DNA from: Alphaproteobacteria bacterium bin52
Lineage (GTDB): Bacteria; Pseudomonadota; Alphaproteobacteria; Thalassobaculales; Thalassobaculaceae
NCBI GenBank assembly: GCA_002238645.1
Contig: MPMT01000009.1
Coordinates: 1 to 64,000, forward strand
Length of the DNA stretch: 64,000 nt
Reading direction: 5' to 3'
Position 1 is the stretch's first letter. Each line of letters begins with the position of its first letter. The translations under genes were made by a program, and so were the position numbers. Below the pieces are notes generated by a model. It made no database searches, had not been told where the DNA came from, and worked only from the letters and a program-made list of their open reading frames with translations. This document shows, in pieces, positions 8,563 to 17,559 of this stretch.

Positions 8563-11205
8563 TCAGTCTGAACGGGCGGCGGGACTTCGCCGGCTTCGGG
8601 CCCGCGCCGGCGGCTTCCTCGCCGGTTTTCTGCGCGGAGTACTCCCGGACGCCGGCTTCGCCTGCTTCGTCGCGATCAGTTCGAGTGCCTGCTCGAGTGT
8701 CAGGGAGGCGGGATCGGTCGCCTTCGGTATGCTCGCCCGCACCTTCCCGAGTTCGACGTAGGGCCCGTACCGGCCCGAACGCACATGCACGGGGGCGCCG
8801 TCGTGCTCGCCGAGCGTCGTGCTGGCCGTCGATGCCTTGCGGTTGCCCGCGATGAGCTCGAGCGCCTGGTCGAGATCGATCGTGAGCACGCTTGTCGCTG
8901 CCGGAACGGGCGTGTAGGACCGGCCGTGCTTGACGTACGGGCCGTAGCGCCCGATGTCGGCCGTGACCGGTTCACCGGACTCCGGATGCTGGCCGAGGGT
9001 GCGCGGCAACGCCAGCAGCGAGAGCGCGGTTGCAAGATCGACATCACCCGGTGACAGGCCCTTCGGCAGTGATGAGCGTTTCGGCTTGGACTTTGCCTTT
9101 CCCGGCTCCTGGGTTCCGAGCTGGACGTAGGGCCCGTACGGCCCCTTGCGCAGCGTGACCTCCAGTCCGGTCTCCGGGTCCTTGCCAAGATCACGCGGCC
9201 GGTCCAGGGACGTGTCGTCATTGCCGGACCCCTCCTCGGAGGGCGACAGTGACCGCGTGTGCCGGCAATCCGGATACGCCGAGCAGCCGATAAACGGACC
9301 GTGACGACCGAGCTTGAGCGAGAGCCGGCCATCGCTGCACAGCGGACACGCGCGATCCGGCTTGCCGTCGGCGTCCGCCGGAAACAGGAGCGAGCCCAGT
9401 TCCTCGGTCATGCTGTCGAGTACGTTGGTGACGCTCAGATCGCTGGCGTCCCTGACCTCGCGGATGAACTGCTCCCAGAACTGGCGCAACACCTCCTTCC
9501 AGTCACGACGGCCCGCGGCAATGTCATCGAGTTCGGTCTCGAGCCGCGAGGTGAAGTCGAACTCGACGTAGCGGTTGAAGAACCGCACCAGGAAGGCGGT
9601 AACCAGGCGACCCCGATCCTCCGGCAGCAGGCGGCGGCGCTCCATGCGGACGTAGTTGCGATCCCTTAACTTGCGAATGATCGAGGCATAGGTCGACGGG
9701 CGGCCGATCCCGAGTTCCTCCATCCGCTTCACCAGGCTGGCGTCGGTAAACCGGGGAGGGGGCTGGGTCTCGTGGCGCTGTGCGTCAACGCCCTCGCGCG
9801 CCAGGACCTCGTCCCTGGACATCATCGGCATCACGCGCCCTTCCCCCTCGTCCTCGCCGGGGACCGGATCGTCGGATCCTTCCCGGTAGAGCGCGAGAAA
9901 GCCGTCGAAGGTGATGACGGTGCCGACTGCCCGAAGTTCGGCGCTTGCCTCATCGTCCGGCACACCGGCCCGGGTGTGTCCGGCAATGGTGACGGTGGTC
10001 CTCAGGAGACTGGCGGACTGCATCTGGCTTGCGACCGCCCGCTTCCAGATGAGTTCGTAAAGCCGGGCCTGGTCCCGGGCGAGATGGCGTGCCACCTCGT
10101 CCGGATGGCGCATGGCATCGGTCGGGCGAATCGCCTCGTGTGCCTCCTGGGCGTTCTTCGACCTGTTGCGGAAGGCGCGCGGTCGCTCCGGCAGGTACTC
10201 GGCACCCCAGGTCTTCTCGATCGCCTGGCGGATCCGGTTCCGGGCTTCGCTGCTCAGCGTGACGGCGTCGGTGCGCATGTAGGTGATCAGACCCGTGGTG
10301 GTGTCGCCGCCGAGGCCGACGCCTTCGTACAGCTTCTGGGCGATGGACATTGTCCGGTCGGTCGCCATGCCGAGCTTGCGGGATGCCTCCTGTTGCAGGG
10401 TGGAGGTGGTAAAGGGCGGCGGCGGGGTCCTGGTGACCTTCTTGCGTTCGACATCGCGCACCCGGAACGAGCACGCGTTGACCGCCGCCACGGCCCGGTC
10501 GGCATCGTCTTTCGACCCGAGCGAGAACCGGGTGAGCTTCCTGCCGTCGAGATGGGTGAGTCTCGCCGCAAACTCCGCGCCGGCCACGGTTCGCAGCCGC
10601 GCCTCGACGCTCCAGTACTCCCGGGCGCGGAATTGCTCGACTTCGGCTTCGCGGTCGGTGATCAGCCGAAGCGCCACCGACTGCACCCGCCCGGCCGACT
10701 GTCCCCGTCCGTTCGATCCGGAAGGCAGTTTTCGCCACAGCACCGGGGAAAGCGTGAAGCCGACCAGGTAGTCGAGTGCCCGTCGCGCCAGATAGGCGGA
10801 GACCAGCGCCTCGTCGAGTTCCCGGGGATGTTTCATCGCCTCGAGAATCGCCGATCTGGTCACTTCGTTGAACATGACACGCTCGACCTGCTTGCCGTCG
10901 AGCGCCTTCTGGCGGAGCAGTTCGTCGAACAGGTGCCAGGAAATGGCTTCCCCCTCGCGGTCGGGATCGGTTGCGAGGACTAGCCCGTCCGCCTTCTTCA
11001 GGCCGTCCCGGATCTTCCTGATGTGTTCGCGCGACTTCGCCTCGACCGACCAGTCCATCGCGAAGTCCTCGTCGGGACGCACCGAACCCGGTTTCTCGGG
11101 CAGGTCGCGCACGTGCCCGTAGCTGGCGACAACCGTGTAGTCCTTGCCAAGATACTGCTCGATGGTCTTGGCCTTGGCCGGCGATTCGACGACTACCAGT
11201 TTCAT
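8563..11205 (-). CDS. topA: DNA topoisomerase I (type IA)
   Basis: An 880-residue type IA topoisomerase that relaxes negative supercoils by single-strand passage. The start at 11205 opens with MKLVVVESPAKAKTIEQYLG, the TOPRIM domain's conserved beginning; the TOPRIM acidic motif is ATDPDREGEAISWH at about residue 75. The active-site Tyr lies in GLITYMRTDAVTLS at about residue 320. After the core there is one four-Cys zinc finger (CPLCSDGRLS...GCSAYPDC) at about residue 610, then three C-terminal topoisomerase repeats marked by PYGPYVQLG, RYGPYVKHG and RYGPYVELG, and a basic tail rich in Lys and Arg. This is the normal alphaproteobacterial architecture. An in-frame upstream extension to 11316 has no family character. 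Confidence 0.97.
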   Translation of the reverse strand: MKLVVVESPAKAKTIEQYLGKDYTVVASYGHVRDLPEKPGSVRPDEDFAMDWSVEAKSREHIRKIRDGLKKADGLVLATDPDREGEAISWHLFDELLRQKALDGKQVERVMFNEVTRSAILEAMKHPRELDEALVSAYLARRALDYLVGFTLSPVLWRKLPSGSNGRGQSAGRVQSVALRLITDREAEVEQFRAREYWSVEARLRTVAGAEFAARLTHLDGRKLTRFSLGSKDDADRAVAAVNACSFRVRDVERKKVTRTPPPPFTTSTLQQEASRKLGMATDRTMSIAQKLYEGVGLGGDTTTGLITYMRTDAVTLSSEARNRIRQAIEKTWGAEYLPERPRAFRNRSKNAQEAHEAIRPTDAMRHPDEVARHLARDQARLYELIWKRAVASQMQSASLLRTTVTIAGHTRAGVPDDEASAELRAVGTVITFDGFLALYREGSDDPVPGEDEGEGRVMPMMSRDEVLAREGVDAQRHETQPPPRFTDASLVKRMEELGIGRPSTYASIIRKLRDRNYVRMERRRLLPEDRGRLVTAFLVRFFNRYVEFDFTSRLETELDDIAAGRRDWKEVLRQFWEQFIREVRDASDLSVTNVLDSMTEELGSLLFPADADGKPDRACPLCSDGRLSLKLGRHGPFIGCSAYPDCRHTRSLSPSEEGSGNDDTSLDRPRDLGKDPETGLEVTLRKGPYGPYVQLGTQEPGKAKSKPKRSSLPKGLSPGDVDLATALSLLALPRTLGQHPESGEPVTADIGRYGPYVKHGRSYTPVPAATSVLTIDLDQALELIAGNRKASTASTTLGEHDGAPVHVRSGRYGPYVELGKVRASIPKATDPASLTLEQALELIATKQAKPASGSTPRRKPARKPPARARSRRSPAARSD

Positions 11206-11400
11206 GAATGCGCACCGTCCTCGGTTGAAGCTGTGCCGGAAAGGCCGGACCATGGATGATCGCGGCGGGAAGGAAAACCGGCTCCGGGACACGCCCGCCT
11301 GCCGGATGTTCTGCAAATGTACCTGAAATCCGTGCCGGGGGACCGTCTAATCGCACCGCGAAACCTGTTCGTCAACCTGCAAACTGTCGTACGGGTCAGC

Positions 11401-12756
11401 TCAGGCGTCGGACGCAACCTGCGCCACGACATCGTCGACCAGCGCCTCGCACGAGCCGATATAGCCGGCCGGATCGAGCAGCGCGTCGATCCGTGTCGCG
11501 TCGAAATGCCCACTGACGCGTTCGTCGTCAAGAAGCGCCTGGCGGAAAGGTGTTCCGGTTTCGTGAGCCATCATGGCGATGTCGTGGACGACCTCGTGGG
11601 CGGTTTGCTTGCCGATCATCTCGCCCAGCGCCAGCATGACCCGCTCGGACAGCAGCAGGCCTCCCAGCAGGTCGAGGTTCGCGCGCATGCGTGCCGGATA
11701 GACCTCCAGCCCCTCGAGCACGAAGCGCATCTTTGCCAGCAGGGAGCCGGTGTAGACGATCATCTCGGGCACCGCAGCGAGCTCGATGCGCAGCATGGCG
11801 GTATACCGTTCGTTTTCCTGGTGGACCGCGTCCATGATCGCGACCTGCTGGGCCCGGACCAGCCGCTCGAGCGCGATCGCCAGCTCCAGGGTGGCGGGGT
11901 TGCGCTTGTGCGGCATGGTGGAACTGCCGATCTTGGCGTGATGGTGTGGTTCGGCGACCTCGCCGAACTCGACCTGCTGCAGGATGTAGAACTCGCGTGC
12001 AATCTTCGCGAGGGTGGCCGCGATCTGCGTCATGACATGCGCGAGCTCGACCACCCGGTCACGCGACGAGTGCCAGCAGATGGCGGGGGTCGCAAGCCCG
12101 AGCGCATCAAGGGTCCGTCGCTGCATCTCGCGGCCACGCGGACCGAACGACGCCATGGACCCGACTGCGCCGGTGATGTTGCCGGACATGATCCGTGCCT
12201 CGGCTTCACGCATGCGGATCTTCTGGCGCCGGATTTCGTCCACCCACACCGCGCACTTGTAGCCAAAGGTCACGGGCAGCGCCTGCTGGCCGTGGGTCCG
12301 GCCTGCCATCGGAGTGGACCTGTGGGCACGTGCCAGAACCACGAGCGCGTCCTGGCAGGCGTCGAGATCACGACGGAGTACCGGCCAGGCCTGCCTGACC
12401 TGCAGGGTCATGCCGGTATCCATGATGTCCTGGGTGGTGGCGCCGTAGTGGATGAACTCCCCGGCACCGTCCTCGCACAGCGCCTCGACGGCACGGATGG
12501 CCGGGACGATCGGATGGGCAGTCTCCGAGATGCCGCGTCCGATCTCGACGAGGTTGACGTTCTCCACCCGGGCCCGGCGCGCGATCTCGCGGGCGGCGGC
12601 CTCCGGTATCATGCCGAGGTCTGCCTGGACCCGCGCCAGCGCGACCTCAACGTCATACCATTTGCGGACCCGGTTCTCGTCGCTGAAGACGGCGAGGAGT
12701 TCAGGGGTCGCGAAACTCGCGCCGTAGAGGACGGACTCGGTGGCGTGACTCGGCAT
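11401..12756 (-). CDS. Adenylosuccinate lyase / fumarase-superfamily lyase
   Basis: A 451-residue member of the aspartase/fumarase superfamily. The signature loop GSSTMPHKRNP lies at about residue 272 and holds the catalytic Ser. The substrate-binding motifs TTQDIMDT at about residue 107 and GRTHGQQALPVTFGY at about residue 151 are also present. The overall pattern resembles adenylosuccinate lyase (PurB), which acts twice in purine synthesis. The length and C-terminal region also allow 3-carboxy-muconate cycloisomerase-like or other lyases of this group, so I withhold the symbol. It lies 19 bp downstream of plsY and 195 bp upstream of topA, the position I expect dprA to occupy in related genomes. 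The start is the ATG at 12756. Confidence 0.8.
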   Translation of the reverse strand: MPSHATESVLYGASFATPELLAVFSDENRVRKWYDVEVALARVQADLGMIPEAAAREIARRARVENVNLVEIGRGISETAHPIVPAIRAVEALCEDGAGEFIHYGATTQDIMDTGMTLQVRQAWPVLRRDLDACQDALVVLARAHRSTPMAGRTHGQQALPVTFGYKCAVWVDEIRRQKIRMREAEARIMSGNITGAVGSMASFGPRGREMQRRTLDALGLATPAICWHSSRDRVVELAHVMTQIAATLAKIAREFYILQQVEFGEVAEPHHHAKIGSSTMPHKRNPATLELAIALERLVRAQQVAIMDAVHQENERYTAMLRIELAAVPEMIVYTGSLLAKMRFVLEGLEVYPARMRANLDLLGGLLLSERVMLALGEMIGKQTAHEVVHDIAMMAHETGTPFRQALLDDERVSGHFDATRIDALLDPAGYIGSCEALVDDVVAQVASDA

Positions 12757-12774
12757 CGGGCAGTCTCCGGCACG

Positions 12775-13410
12775 CTACTCGGGAGGTGGGGCCGGCTTGC
12801 GTGCCAGGGAAATCCGGCCTTCCTCGCCCCGGACCAGCCGGACGATGTTGCCGGCGTGTCTCGCGATCACCACGACCGCCATGAACCCGCCGAGTTCGGC
12901 ATGCTGAAGGTCCACGAGCCACCAGGCAAGAACGGGAACCGAGGCGAAGGTGCACAGTGCCGCGAGCGAGGAGTAGCGCGCGAGCCCCGCAACCAGGAGC
13001 CATATCGCGCAGGCAACCACTCCCACCAGGGGCTGCAGGCCGAGCAGGGCGCCGAGACCGGTCGCCACTCCCTTGCCGCCGCGAAACCGAAGCCATACCG
13101 GAAAGCAGTGACCCAGCACGACACCGCCCGCGGCAAGGACGCCGGTGTCGGGTCCGTAGTACGCGCCGAGCAGGGCCGCAGCCGCCCCCTTGCCGGCATC
13201 GAGCACCAGGGTGGCCGCGGCCAGACCGCGGCGACCGGTGCGCAGCACGTTAGTCGCCCCGATGTTGCCGGACCCGATCGCTCGGATGTCGCCGAGACCG
13301 GCGAGGCGGGTCAGCAGCACGCCGAACGGGATCGAGCCGATGAGATAGCCGAGGACAGCGGCCGCGTAGAAGGGCCAGGTGTAGGCGAAGCTGCCGAGCG
13401 GATCAGGCAT
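12775..13410 (-). CDS. plsY: Glycerol-3-phosphate acyltransferase PlsY
   Basis: A 211-residue inner-membrane acyltransferase that moves an acyl group from acyl-phosphate to glycerol-3-phosphate, the first step of phospholipid synthesis. The N-terminal membrane segment ends in YLIGSIPFG; the catalytic loops are visible as GSGNIGATNVLRTG at about residue 38, LDAGKGAAAALLG at about residue 59, GHCFPVWLRFRGGKGVATGLG at about residue 90 and ARHAGNIVRLVRGEE at about residue 188. There are five hydrophobic segments, as in the family. The ATG at 13410 lies inside the end of the pyrC-like gene (8-bp overlap), which implies translational coupling. Confidence 0.95.
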   Translation of the reverse strand: MPDPLGSFAYTWPFYAAAVLGYLIGSIPFGVLLTRLAGLGDIRAIGSGNIGATNVLRTGRRGLAAATLVLDAGKGAAAALLGAYYGPDTGVLAAGGVVLGHCFPVWLRFRGGKGVATGLGALLGLQPLVGVVACAIWLLVAGLARYSSLAALCTFASVPVLAWWLVDLQHAELGGFMAVVVIARHAGNIVRLVRGEEGRISLARKPAPPPE

Positions 13411-14746
13411 CCCGGCGCGTCCTCGCGTGCCGCACCCCGCCGTCGAGCGCATCGTAGATCAAACACCCGCCGCGGATTGTCTTCACCACCCGTCCCTGAA
13501 CCGGGCGCCCGTCGAACGGGCTGTTCTTGCACTTGCTGTGAAACTTCGCCGCATCGACCCTGCCGGCACTATCTGCGTCGAAGATCACCAGGTCGGCAGG
13601 CGACCCCGGAGCCAGCGTGCCGGTCTCGAGGCCGAGAATCCGGGCGGGGGTGCAGGTCAGGCAGGACAGCGCGGGGAGCATGTCGAGCGAGCCGTTGTGT
13701 ACCGCTTCGAGCGTGATCACCAGCAGGGTTTCCAGTCCTACCGCACCGTGGGCAGCCTGGTCGAACGGCAGCCGCTTCGAGTCCTGGTCGCGGGGACAGT
13801 GGTCGCTCACGATCGCATCGATCGTACCGTCGGCGATGCCGGCCAGGACGGCGCGCCGGTCCGCATCCGAACGCAGCGGCGGCGAGAGCTTGCTGAAGGT
13901 CCGGTAGTCATGGACCGCGTCTTCGGCGAGTGCGAAGTAGGGCGGAGCGGTATCGCAGGTCACCGGCAGCCCTGCCGCCTTCGCTCCGGAAATCGCATCA
14001 AGTGTGGCTCCGGTCGAGACCCGGGAGACGTGGTAGCGCCCGCCGGTCATGGCCACCAGCCGCAGGTCGCGTTCGACCATCATCACCTCGGCTTCGGCGG
14101 GAATGCCGGCGAGGCCGAGTCGGGTTGCGGTCTCGCCCTCGTTCATCACGCCGTCACCCACCAGGTCCGGCAGTTCGGCGTGCTGGATCACCATCGCGCC
14201 GAAGGCGGTCGCGTAGCCCAGCAGTTGCCGCATTACCCGGGCATTGCCGATGGTGCGCGCACCGTCGGTGAAGCCCTGTGCCCCGGCTGTGTGCAACAGG
14301 CCGATTTCCGACATCTGCACGCCTTCGGTCCCGCGCGTGGCCGCCGCGTAGCTCAGGATCGAGACCAGTGCGGTATCGGCGGCACGGCGCTCGATGAAGT
14401 GCAGGAGTGCAACGTCGTCGATCACCGGGGCGGTATTGGGCAGGCAGACCACGGTGGTGACGCCGCCGGCGGCGGCGGCGTGGGACAGGGTCGCCAGGGT
14501 TTCCAGGTGATCGTTGCCGGGCTCGCCGCTTGTCACCCGCATGTCGATCAGGCCCGGCGCGAGGCAGAGACCGGTGCAGTCCACCACCCTCGCGTCGTCC
14601 TGGACCGCATCGACGAACACGTGGGCTCCCGCATCGACGATGCGGCCGTCCAAGACCAGCAGGTTGCCCTGCACGTCCAGGTGTCTGGACGGATCCAGCA
14701 GCCGTGCGTTGCGATAGAGCGTGCGCGCCGTCACGGTTCGGCTCAC
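13403..14746 (-). CDS. pyrC: Dihydroorotase-like protein lacking the HxH metal motif
   Basis: A 447-residue amidohydrolase of the multifunctional-complex-type dihydroorotase group, encoded directly after pyrB with a 4-bp ATGA overlap. The fold markers are present: APGLID at about residue 65, [12 protein letters not shown] at about residue 93, IVSDHCPRD at about residue 315 and the C-terminal [13 protein letters not shown] return strand. Where active enzymes have D-x-H-x-H this protein reads [12 protein letters not shown], so both metal-binding histidines are missing. It is probably non-catalytic, like the PyrC'/PyrX subunits that support aspartate transcarbamoylase assembly in some bacteria. 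A catalytic dihydroorotase should then be encoded elsewhere. The symbol reflects family and position, not proven activity. Confidence 0.85.
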   Translation of the reverse strand: MSRTVTARTLYRNARLLDPSRHLDVQGNLLVLDGRIVDAGAHVFVDAVQDDARVVDCTGLCLAPGLIDMRVTSGEPGNDHLETLATLSHAAAAGGVTTVVCLPNTAPVIDDVALLHFIERRAADTALVSILSYAAATRGTEGVQMSEIGLLHTAGAQGFTDGARTIGNARVMRQLLGYATAFGAMVIQHAELPDLVGDGVMNEGETATRLGLAGIPAEAEVMMVERDLRLVAMTGGRYHVSRVSTGATLDAISGAKAAGLPVTCDTAPPYFALAEDAVHDYRTFSKLSPPLRSDADRRAVLAGIADGTIDAIVSDHCPRDQDSKRLPFDQAAHGAVGLETLLVITLEAVHNGSLDMLPALSCLTCTPARILGLETGTLAPGSPADLVIFDADSAGRVDAAKFHSKCKNSPFDGRPVQGRVVKTIRGGCLIYDALDGGVRHARTRRDA

Positions 14747-15705
14747 CCGGAACCGGCCAGGGCGGTCAGACAGGCCATGCGCACCGCGACACCCATTTCC
14801 ACCTGCTGGCGGATCACGCTGCGATCGATGTCGTCGGCCACCTCGGAATCGATTTCCACGCCGCGGTTCATCGGGCCCGGATGCATGATCAGCGCGTTCG
14901 GCTTGGCGTATTCGAGCTTCTCGTAGGTCAGGCCGTAGAACCGGTAATACTCGCGCAGCGACGGAACCAGGCCTGCGCTCATTCGTTCGGTCTGCAGCCG
15001 CAGCATCATGACGATGTCGGCACCGGCAAGTCCGCGGGTCATGTCGTGGTAGATCTCGATCCCCAGACGGTCGAGACCGGCCGGGACCAGGGTGGGTGGC
15101 GCGACCACGCGGACCCGTGCCCCCATGATTGCCAGCAGGTGGATGTTGGACCGCGCTACCCTGCTGTGCGCGATGTCGCCGCAGATGGCCACCACCAGTC
15201 CCTCGAGACCGCGCTCCAGGTTGCGCCGGATGGTGAGCGCGTCGAGCAGCGCCTGGGTCGGATGCTCGTGAGTGCCGTCGCCGGCGTTGATCACCGAGCA
15301 GTTCACCTTTTCCGCAAGCAGATGTACCGACCCCGAGGATGCGTGCCGAACCACCAGGACGTCCGGGTGCATGGCGTTGAGCGTCATCGCGGTGTCGATC
15401 AGGGTTTCGCCCTTCTTGATCGAACTCGACCCCACCGACATGTTGATCACGTCCGCGCCGAGCCTCTTGCCGGCGAGTTCGAAGGAGGTACGTGTCCTGG
15501 TCGAGTTCTCGAAGAACAGGTTGATCAGGGTGCGACCGCGCAGGGTCCCGAGCTTCTTGTCTTCCGACCGGTTGCAGTCGACGAACCGGTCCGAGGAGGT
15601 GAGGAGTTCGGTGATGGTCCCGCGATCGAGCCCCTCGATTCCCAGCAGGTGGGCCAGGCGGCGATTTCGTCCGGTGGCCACCGGTTCTGAAGGATCCCGC
15701 ATCAT
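14743..15705 (-). CDS. pyrB: Aspartate carbamoyltransferase catalytic subunit
   Basis: A 320-residue transcarbamoylase that condenses carbamoyl phosphate with aspartate in pyrimidine synthesis. The carbamoyl-phosphate loop [13 protein letters not shown] lies at about residue 65. The [10 protein letters not shown] segment provides the 80s loop, and the [12 protein letters not shown] motif at about residue 148 and [12 protein letters not shown] at about residue 275 are diagnostic. Start choice is uncertain: ATGs occur at 15744, 15738, 15732, 15705 and 15702, and none has a clear ribosome-binding site; I chose 15705 because the residues before it are a Met/Pro repeat not typical of the family. 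The gene leads the pyrB-pyrC-plsY series. Confidence 0.95.
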   Translation of the reverse strand: MMRDPSEPVATGRNRRLAHLLGIEGLDRGTITELLTSSDRFVDCNRSEDKKLGTLRGRTLINLFFENSTRTRTSFELAGKRLGADVINMSVGSSSIKKGETLIDTAMTLNAMHPDVLVVRHASSGSVHLLAEKVNCSVINAGDGTHEHPTQALLDALTIRRNLERGLEGLVVAICGDIAHSRVARSNIHLLAIMGARVRVVAPPTLVPAGLDRLGIEIYHDMTRGLAGADIVMMLRLQTERMSAGLVPSLREYYRFYGLTYEKLEYAKPNALIMHPGPMNRGVEIDSEVADDIDRSVIRQQVEMGVAVRMACLTALAGSG

Positions 15706-15745
15706 GAGGCCGGAACTATAGGGGCGGGGCATCGGCATCGGCAAG

Positions 15746-16654
15746 CTACCCGAGAAGTCCCACCATGAATGGTACGGTGGCGGCGGCGAGGATGGTCTGG
15801 GTGGTCAGGATGGTCGCCATCATCTCGTGGTCGCCGCCGAACTGGCGGGCCATCACGTAGGCCGATGCCGACGAAGGCAGGGAGGTAAACAGCACCGCGA
15901 TCCCGGTCGCGACGGGGTCGACGCCCTGGACATGACAGAACAGGGCGGCAAGCGCCGGGATGACCAGCAGCTTGCACACCGTACTGCACAGCAGTGACGC
16001 CGGGCTCTTCCAGGCGACCCGGAAGGCAAGCCCGGCGCCGACCGCGAGCAGTCCGAGCGGCAGGGCGGCGCCGGCGAGCAGGTCAAGCGTGGTCACCAGC
16101 ATGTCCGGCATCCGGACCCCGGCCGCGTTGATGCCGAGCCCGATGGCGCAGGCGATGATGATCGGACTGGTCAGCATCCGGACCGCGATCGTTCCGACCC
16201 CCGGGCGTCCGCCGGCGTCCAGGGCCGCGAGCGACCAGACCGAGATCACGTTGACCATGGGGATGACCGCCGCGATCCCCACGGCTGCCAGCGCCAGGCC
16301 GCTGCCGCCGTACAGCGGTTCCGCCGCGGCGAGGCCGATGAACGAGTTCTGGCGAATGGCGCCCTGCAGGATCGAGGTATAGAGCGGCCTGTCGATTCCG
16401 CTCAGTGGCCGTGCGAGGGCAAGGGCGAAGGTGACCACGAGTGTCGCGCCGGCCATCGCGAGCGCCATTGGCCATACGTCGAAGCCGGCAAGGTCGGTGG
16501 TGCCGAGCTTGACCACGAGCAGGGCAGGCAGCAGCACCAGGTAGACAAGGCGTTCGATCCCGGTCCAGACCGGCCCGGGAAACAGGTCGGACTGCTTCAG
16601 GACATATCCGACCAGGATGAGCGCGATGACAGGGACGAGGGCGGAGACAAGCAT
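15746..16654 (-). CDS. AEC-family permease (auxin efflux carrier type)
   Basis: A 302-residue membrane protein with about ten hydrophobic segments arranged as an inverted five-plus-five repeat, as in the bile-acid/AEC transporter fold. Recognisable family elements are the opening [17 protein letters not shown], the [16 protein letters not shown] segment at about residue 100, and the C-terminal [19 protein letters not shown] followed by [16 protein letters not shown], which is typical of bacterial AEC (malonate/auxin-efflux-like) carriers. Bacterial members move small organic acids or amino acids; the substrate cannot be read from the sequence. It is transcribed away from the acylphosphatase gene and ends about 40 bp before the chosen pyrB start. 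Confidence 0.85.
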   Translation of the reverse strand: MLVSALVPVIALILVGYVLKQSDLFPGPVWTGIERLVYLVLLPALLVVKLGTTDLAGFDVWPMALAMAGATLVVTFALALARPLSGIDRPLYTSILQGAIRQNSFIGLAAAEPLYGGSGLALAAVGIAAVIPMVNVISVWSLAALDAGGRPGVGTIAVRMLTSPIIIACAIGLGINAAGVRMPDMLVTTLDLLAGAALPLGLLAVGAGLAFRVAWKSPASLLCSTVCKLLVIPALAALFCHVQGVDPVATGIAVLFTSLPSSASAYVMARQFGGDHEMMATILTTQTILAAATVPFMVGLLG

Positions 16655-16821
16655 GTGACCGTCCCCTCATCGGCGAGCGAGCAACCGCGGACAGGCTTGA
16701 TTTATAACAGGTGCCGCGAAACGACGGCAGGCGGTTCCGGGTCTTGCCCTGCCGACATGCCCTCGTCCCGGGCGCGGCCCCACGCCCGGGTCCGGCGGTG
16801 GCAGGCTTCGGGTCGGCGGGC

Positions 16822-16827
16822 TATAGT
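16822..16827 (+). promoter_or_regulatory. Possible -10 element for acyP
   Basis: TATAGT lies 34 bases upstream of the acylphosphatase start in an otherwise GC-rich spacer. No convincing -35 hexamer is found at 16-18 bases, so this is a weak call based on the -10 sequence and position alone. Confidence 0.25.
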
Positions 16828-16861
16828 CGACATGTCGTGATCGCGGGAAAGGCGCCGGCGC

Positions 16862-17149
16862 ATGAATTGGGACGAGACCGTCACCCTGCGGATCCGCGGC
16901 CGGGTTCAGGGCGTCGGATTCAGGGCCTGGGCCCTGCGCGAGGCAACCCATCTCGAGCTTGATGGCTGGGTGAGGAACCGCACCGACGGCAGCGTCGAGA
17001 TGGTGCTTTCCGGAACGCCGGCGCAGGTCGCGGCCCTGACCCTGCTCTGCTACCGGGGCCCCGCCCTGGCGCGGGTGCACGAGGTCGAGAGCGAACCGGG
17101 GCCGGACGGCCCCGTTGCCCGGGGATTTCACGCGAAGCCTGACACGTGA
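16862..17149 (+). CDS. acyP: Acylphosphatase
   Basis: A 95-residue small enzyme that hydrolyses the carboxyl-phosphate bond of acyl phosphates. The phosphate-binding loop and catalytic Arg are seen in RIRGRVQGVGFRAWA at residues 9-24, and the substrate-positioning Asn in GWVRNRTDGSVEM at about residue 40. The length and the beta-alpha-beta-beta-alpha-beta order match the family. A purine-rich AAAGG is about 10 bases upstream of the ATG. Its stop overlaps the GTG start of the next gene (GTGA), so the two are translationally coupled. Confidence 0.95.
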   Translation: MNWDETVTLRIRGRVQGVGFRAWALREATHLELDGWVRNRTDGSVEMVLSGTPAQVAALTLLCYRGPALARVHEVESEPGPDGPVARGFHAKPDT

Positions 17150-17559
17150 CACGAAGCGTCAGGGAACACCGGGCGGAGATGGTGCGTCGCCGCTGGGTGC
17201 AGGATCGAATCGTCGAATCCGCCGGAGACGGAGGCCTCGCCGCTGGCCCGCACGCCGAAGCGCTGTTCGCCGAGATGGTCGACGTGTTTGCAGCCGCCGC
17301 CTGGCTTGCAACCGTGATCCTTGCCCACGCCGTGCTCGAGGCCGAGTTCGAGCAGCGCGACCCGACCGGTGCGGCTGTCCTGAATGCGGTGCGACACGGC
17401 CGCGACTATGCGTGGCTGCGCCGAAGGCGCAACAGTCTCCTGCACGCCGACGGGCCGGGCCCGGCGATCACGACGGCCGGCAGGATCCGCGACAGGGCGG
17501 AACTGGAACAGGATGCCCGACGCGCCGTGATGCTGGTGATCAGGGCCCTGGCCGGGTAG
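17146..17559 (+). CDS. Small helical protein with an Rx4H (HEPN-like) motif
   Basis: I do not recognise a named family with certainty. The 137-residue product is predicted almost entirely helical: an amphipathic N-terminal helix, a hydrophobic helix FAAAAWLATVILAHAVLEAEF at about residues 48-68, then a basic stretch and a C-terminal helix. The basic stretch contains LRRRRNSLLHADGPG, where RNSLLH matches the R-N-x3-H (Rx4H) core of HEPN-superfamily RNases and nucleotide-binding proteins. Its GTG start overlaps the acylphosphatase stop by 4 bp, and its 3' end overlaps the convergent DUF6064 gene by 20 bp. The gene is judged real because of this coupling and its non-random composition. A HEPN function is only an inference. 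Confidence 0.6.
   Translation: MTRSVREHRAEMVRRRWVQDRIVESAGDGGLAAGPHAEALFAEMVDVFAAAAWLATVILAHAVLEAEFEQRDPTGAAVLNAVRHGRDYAWLRRRRNSLLHADGPGPAITTAGRIRDRAELEQDARRAVMLVIRALAG

Noticed and set aside
6887-8761. A 624-residue plus-strand frame opposite rnr
   Set aside because: Antisense shadow of RNase R with no recognisable motif.
11317-13716. A 799-residue plus-strand frame opposite the lyase and plsY genes
   Set aside because: It is an antisense shadow produced by high GC at codon position three; no domain or signal is seen and the minus-strand genes are clear.
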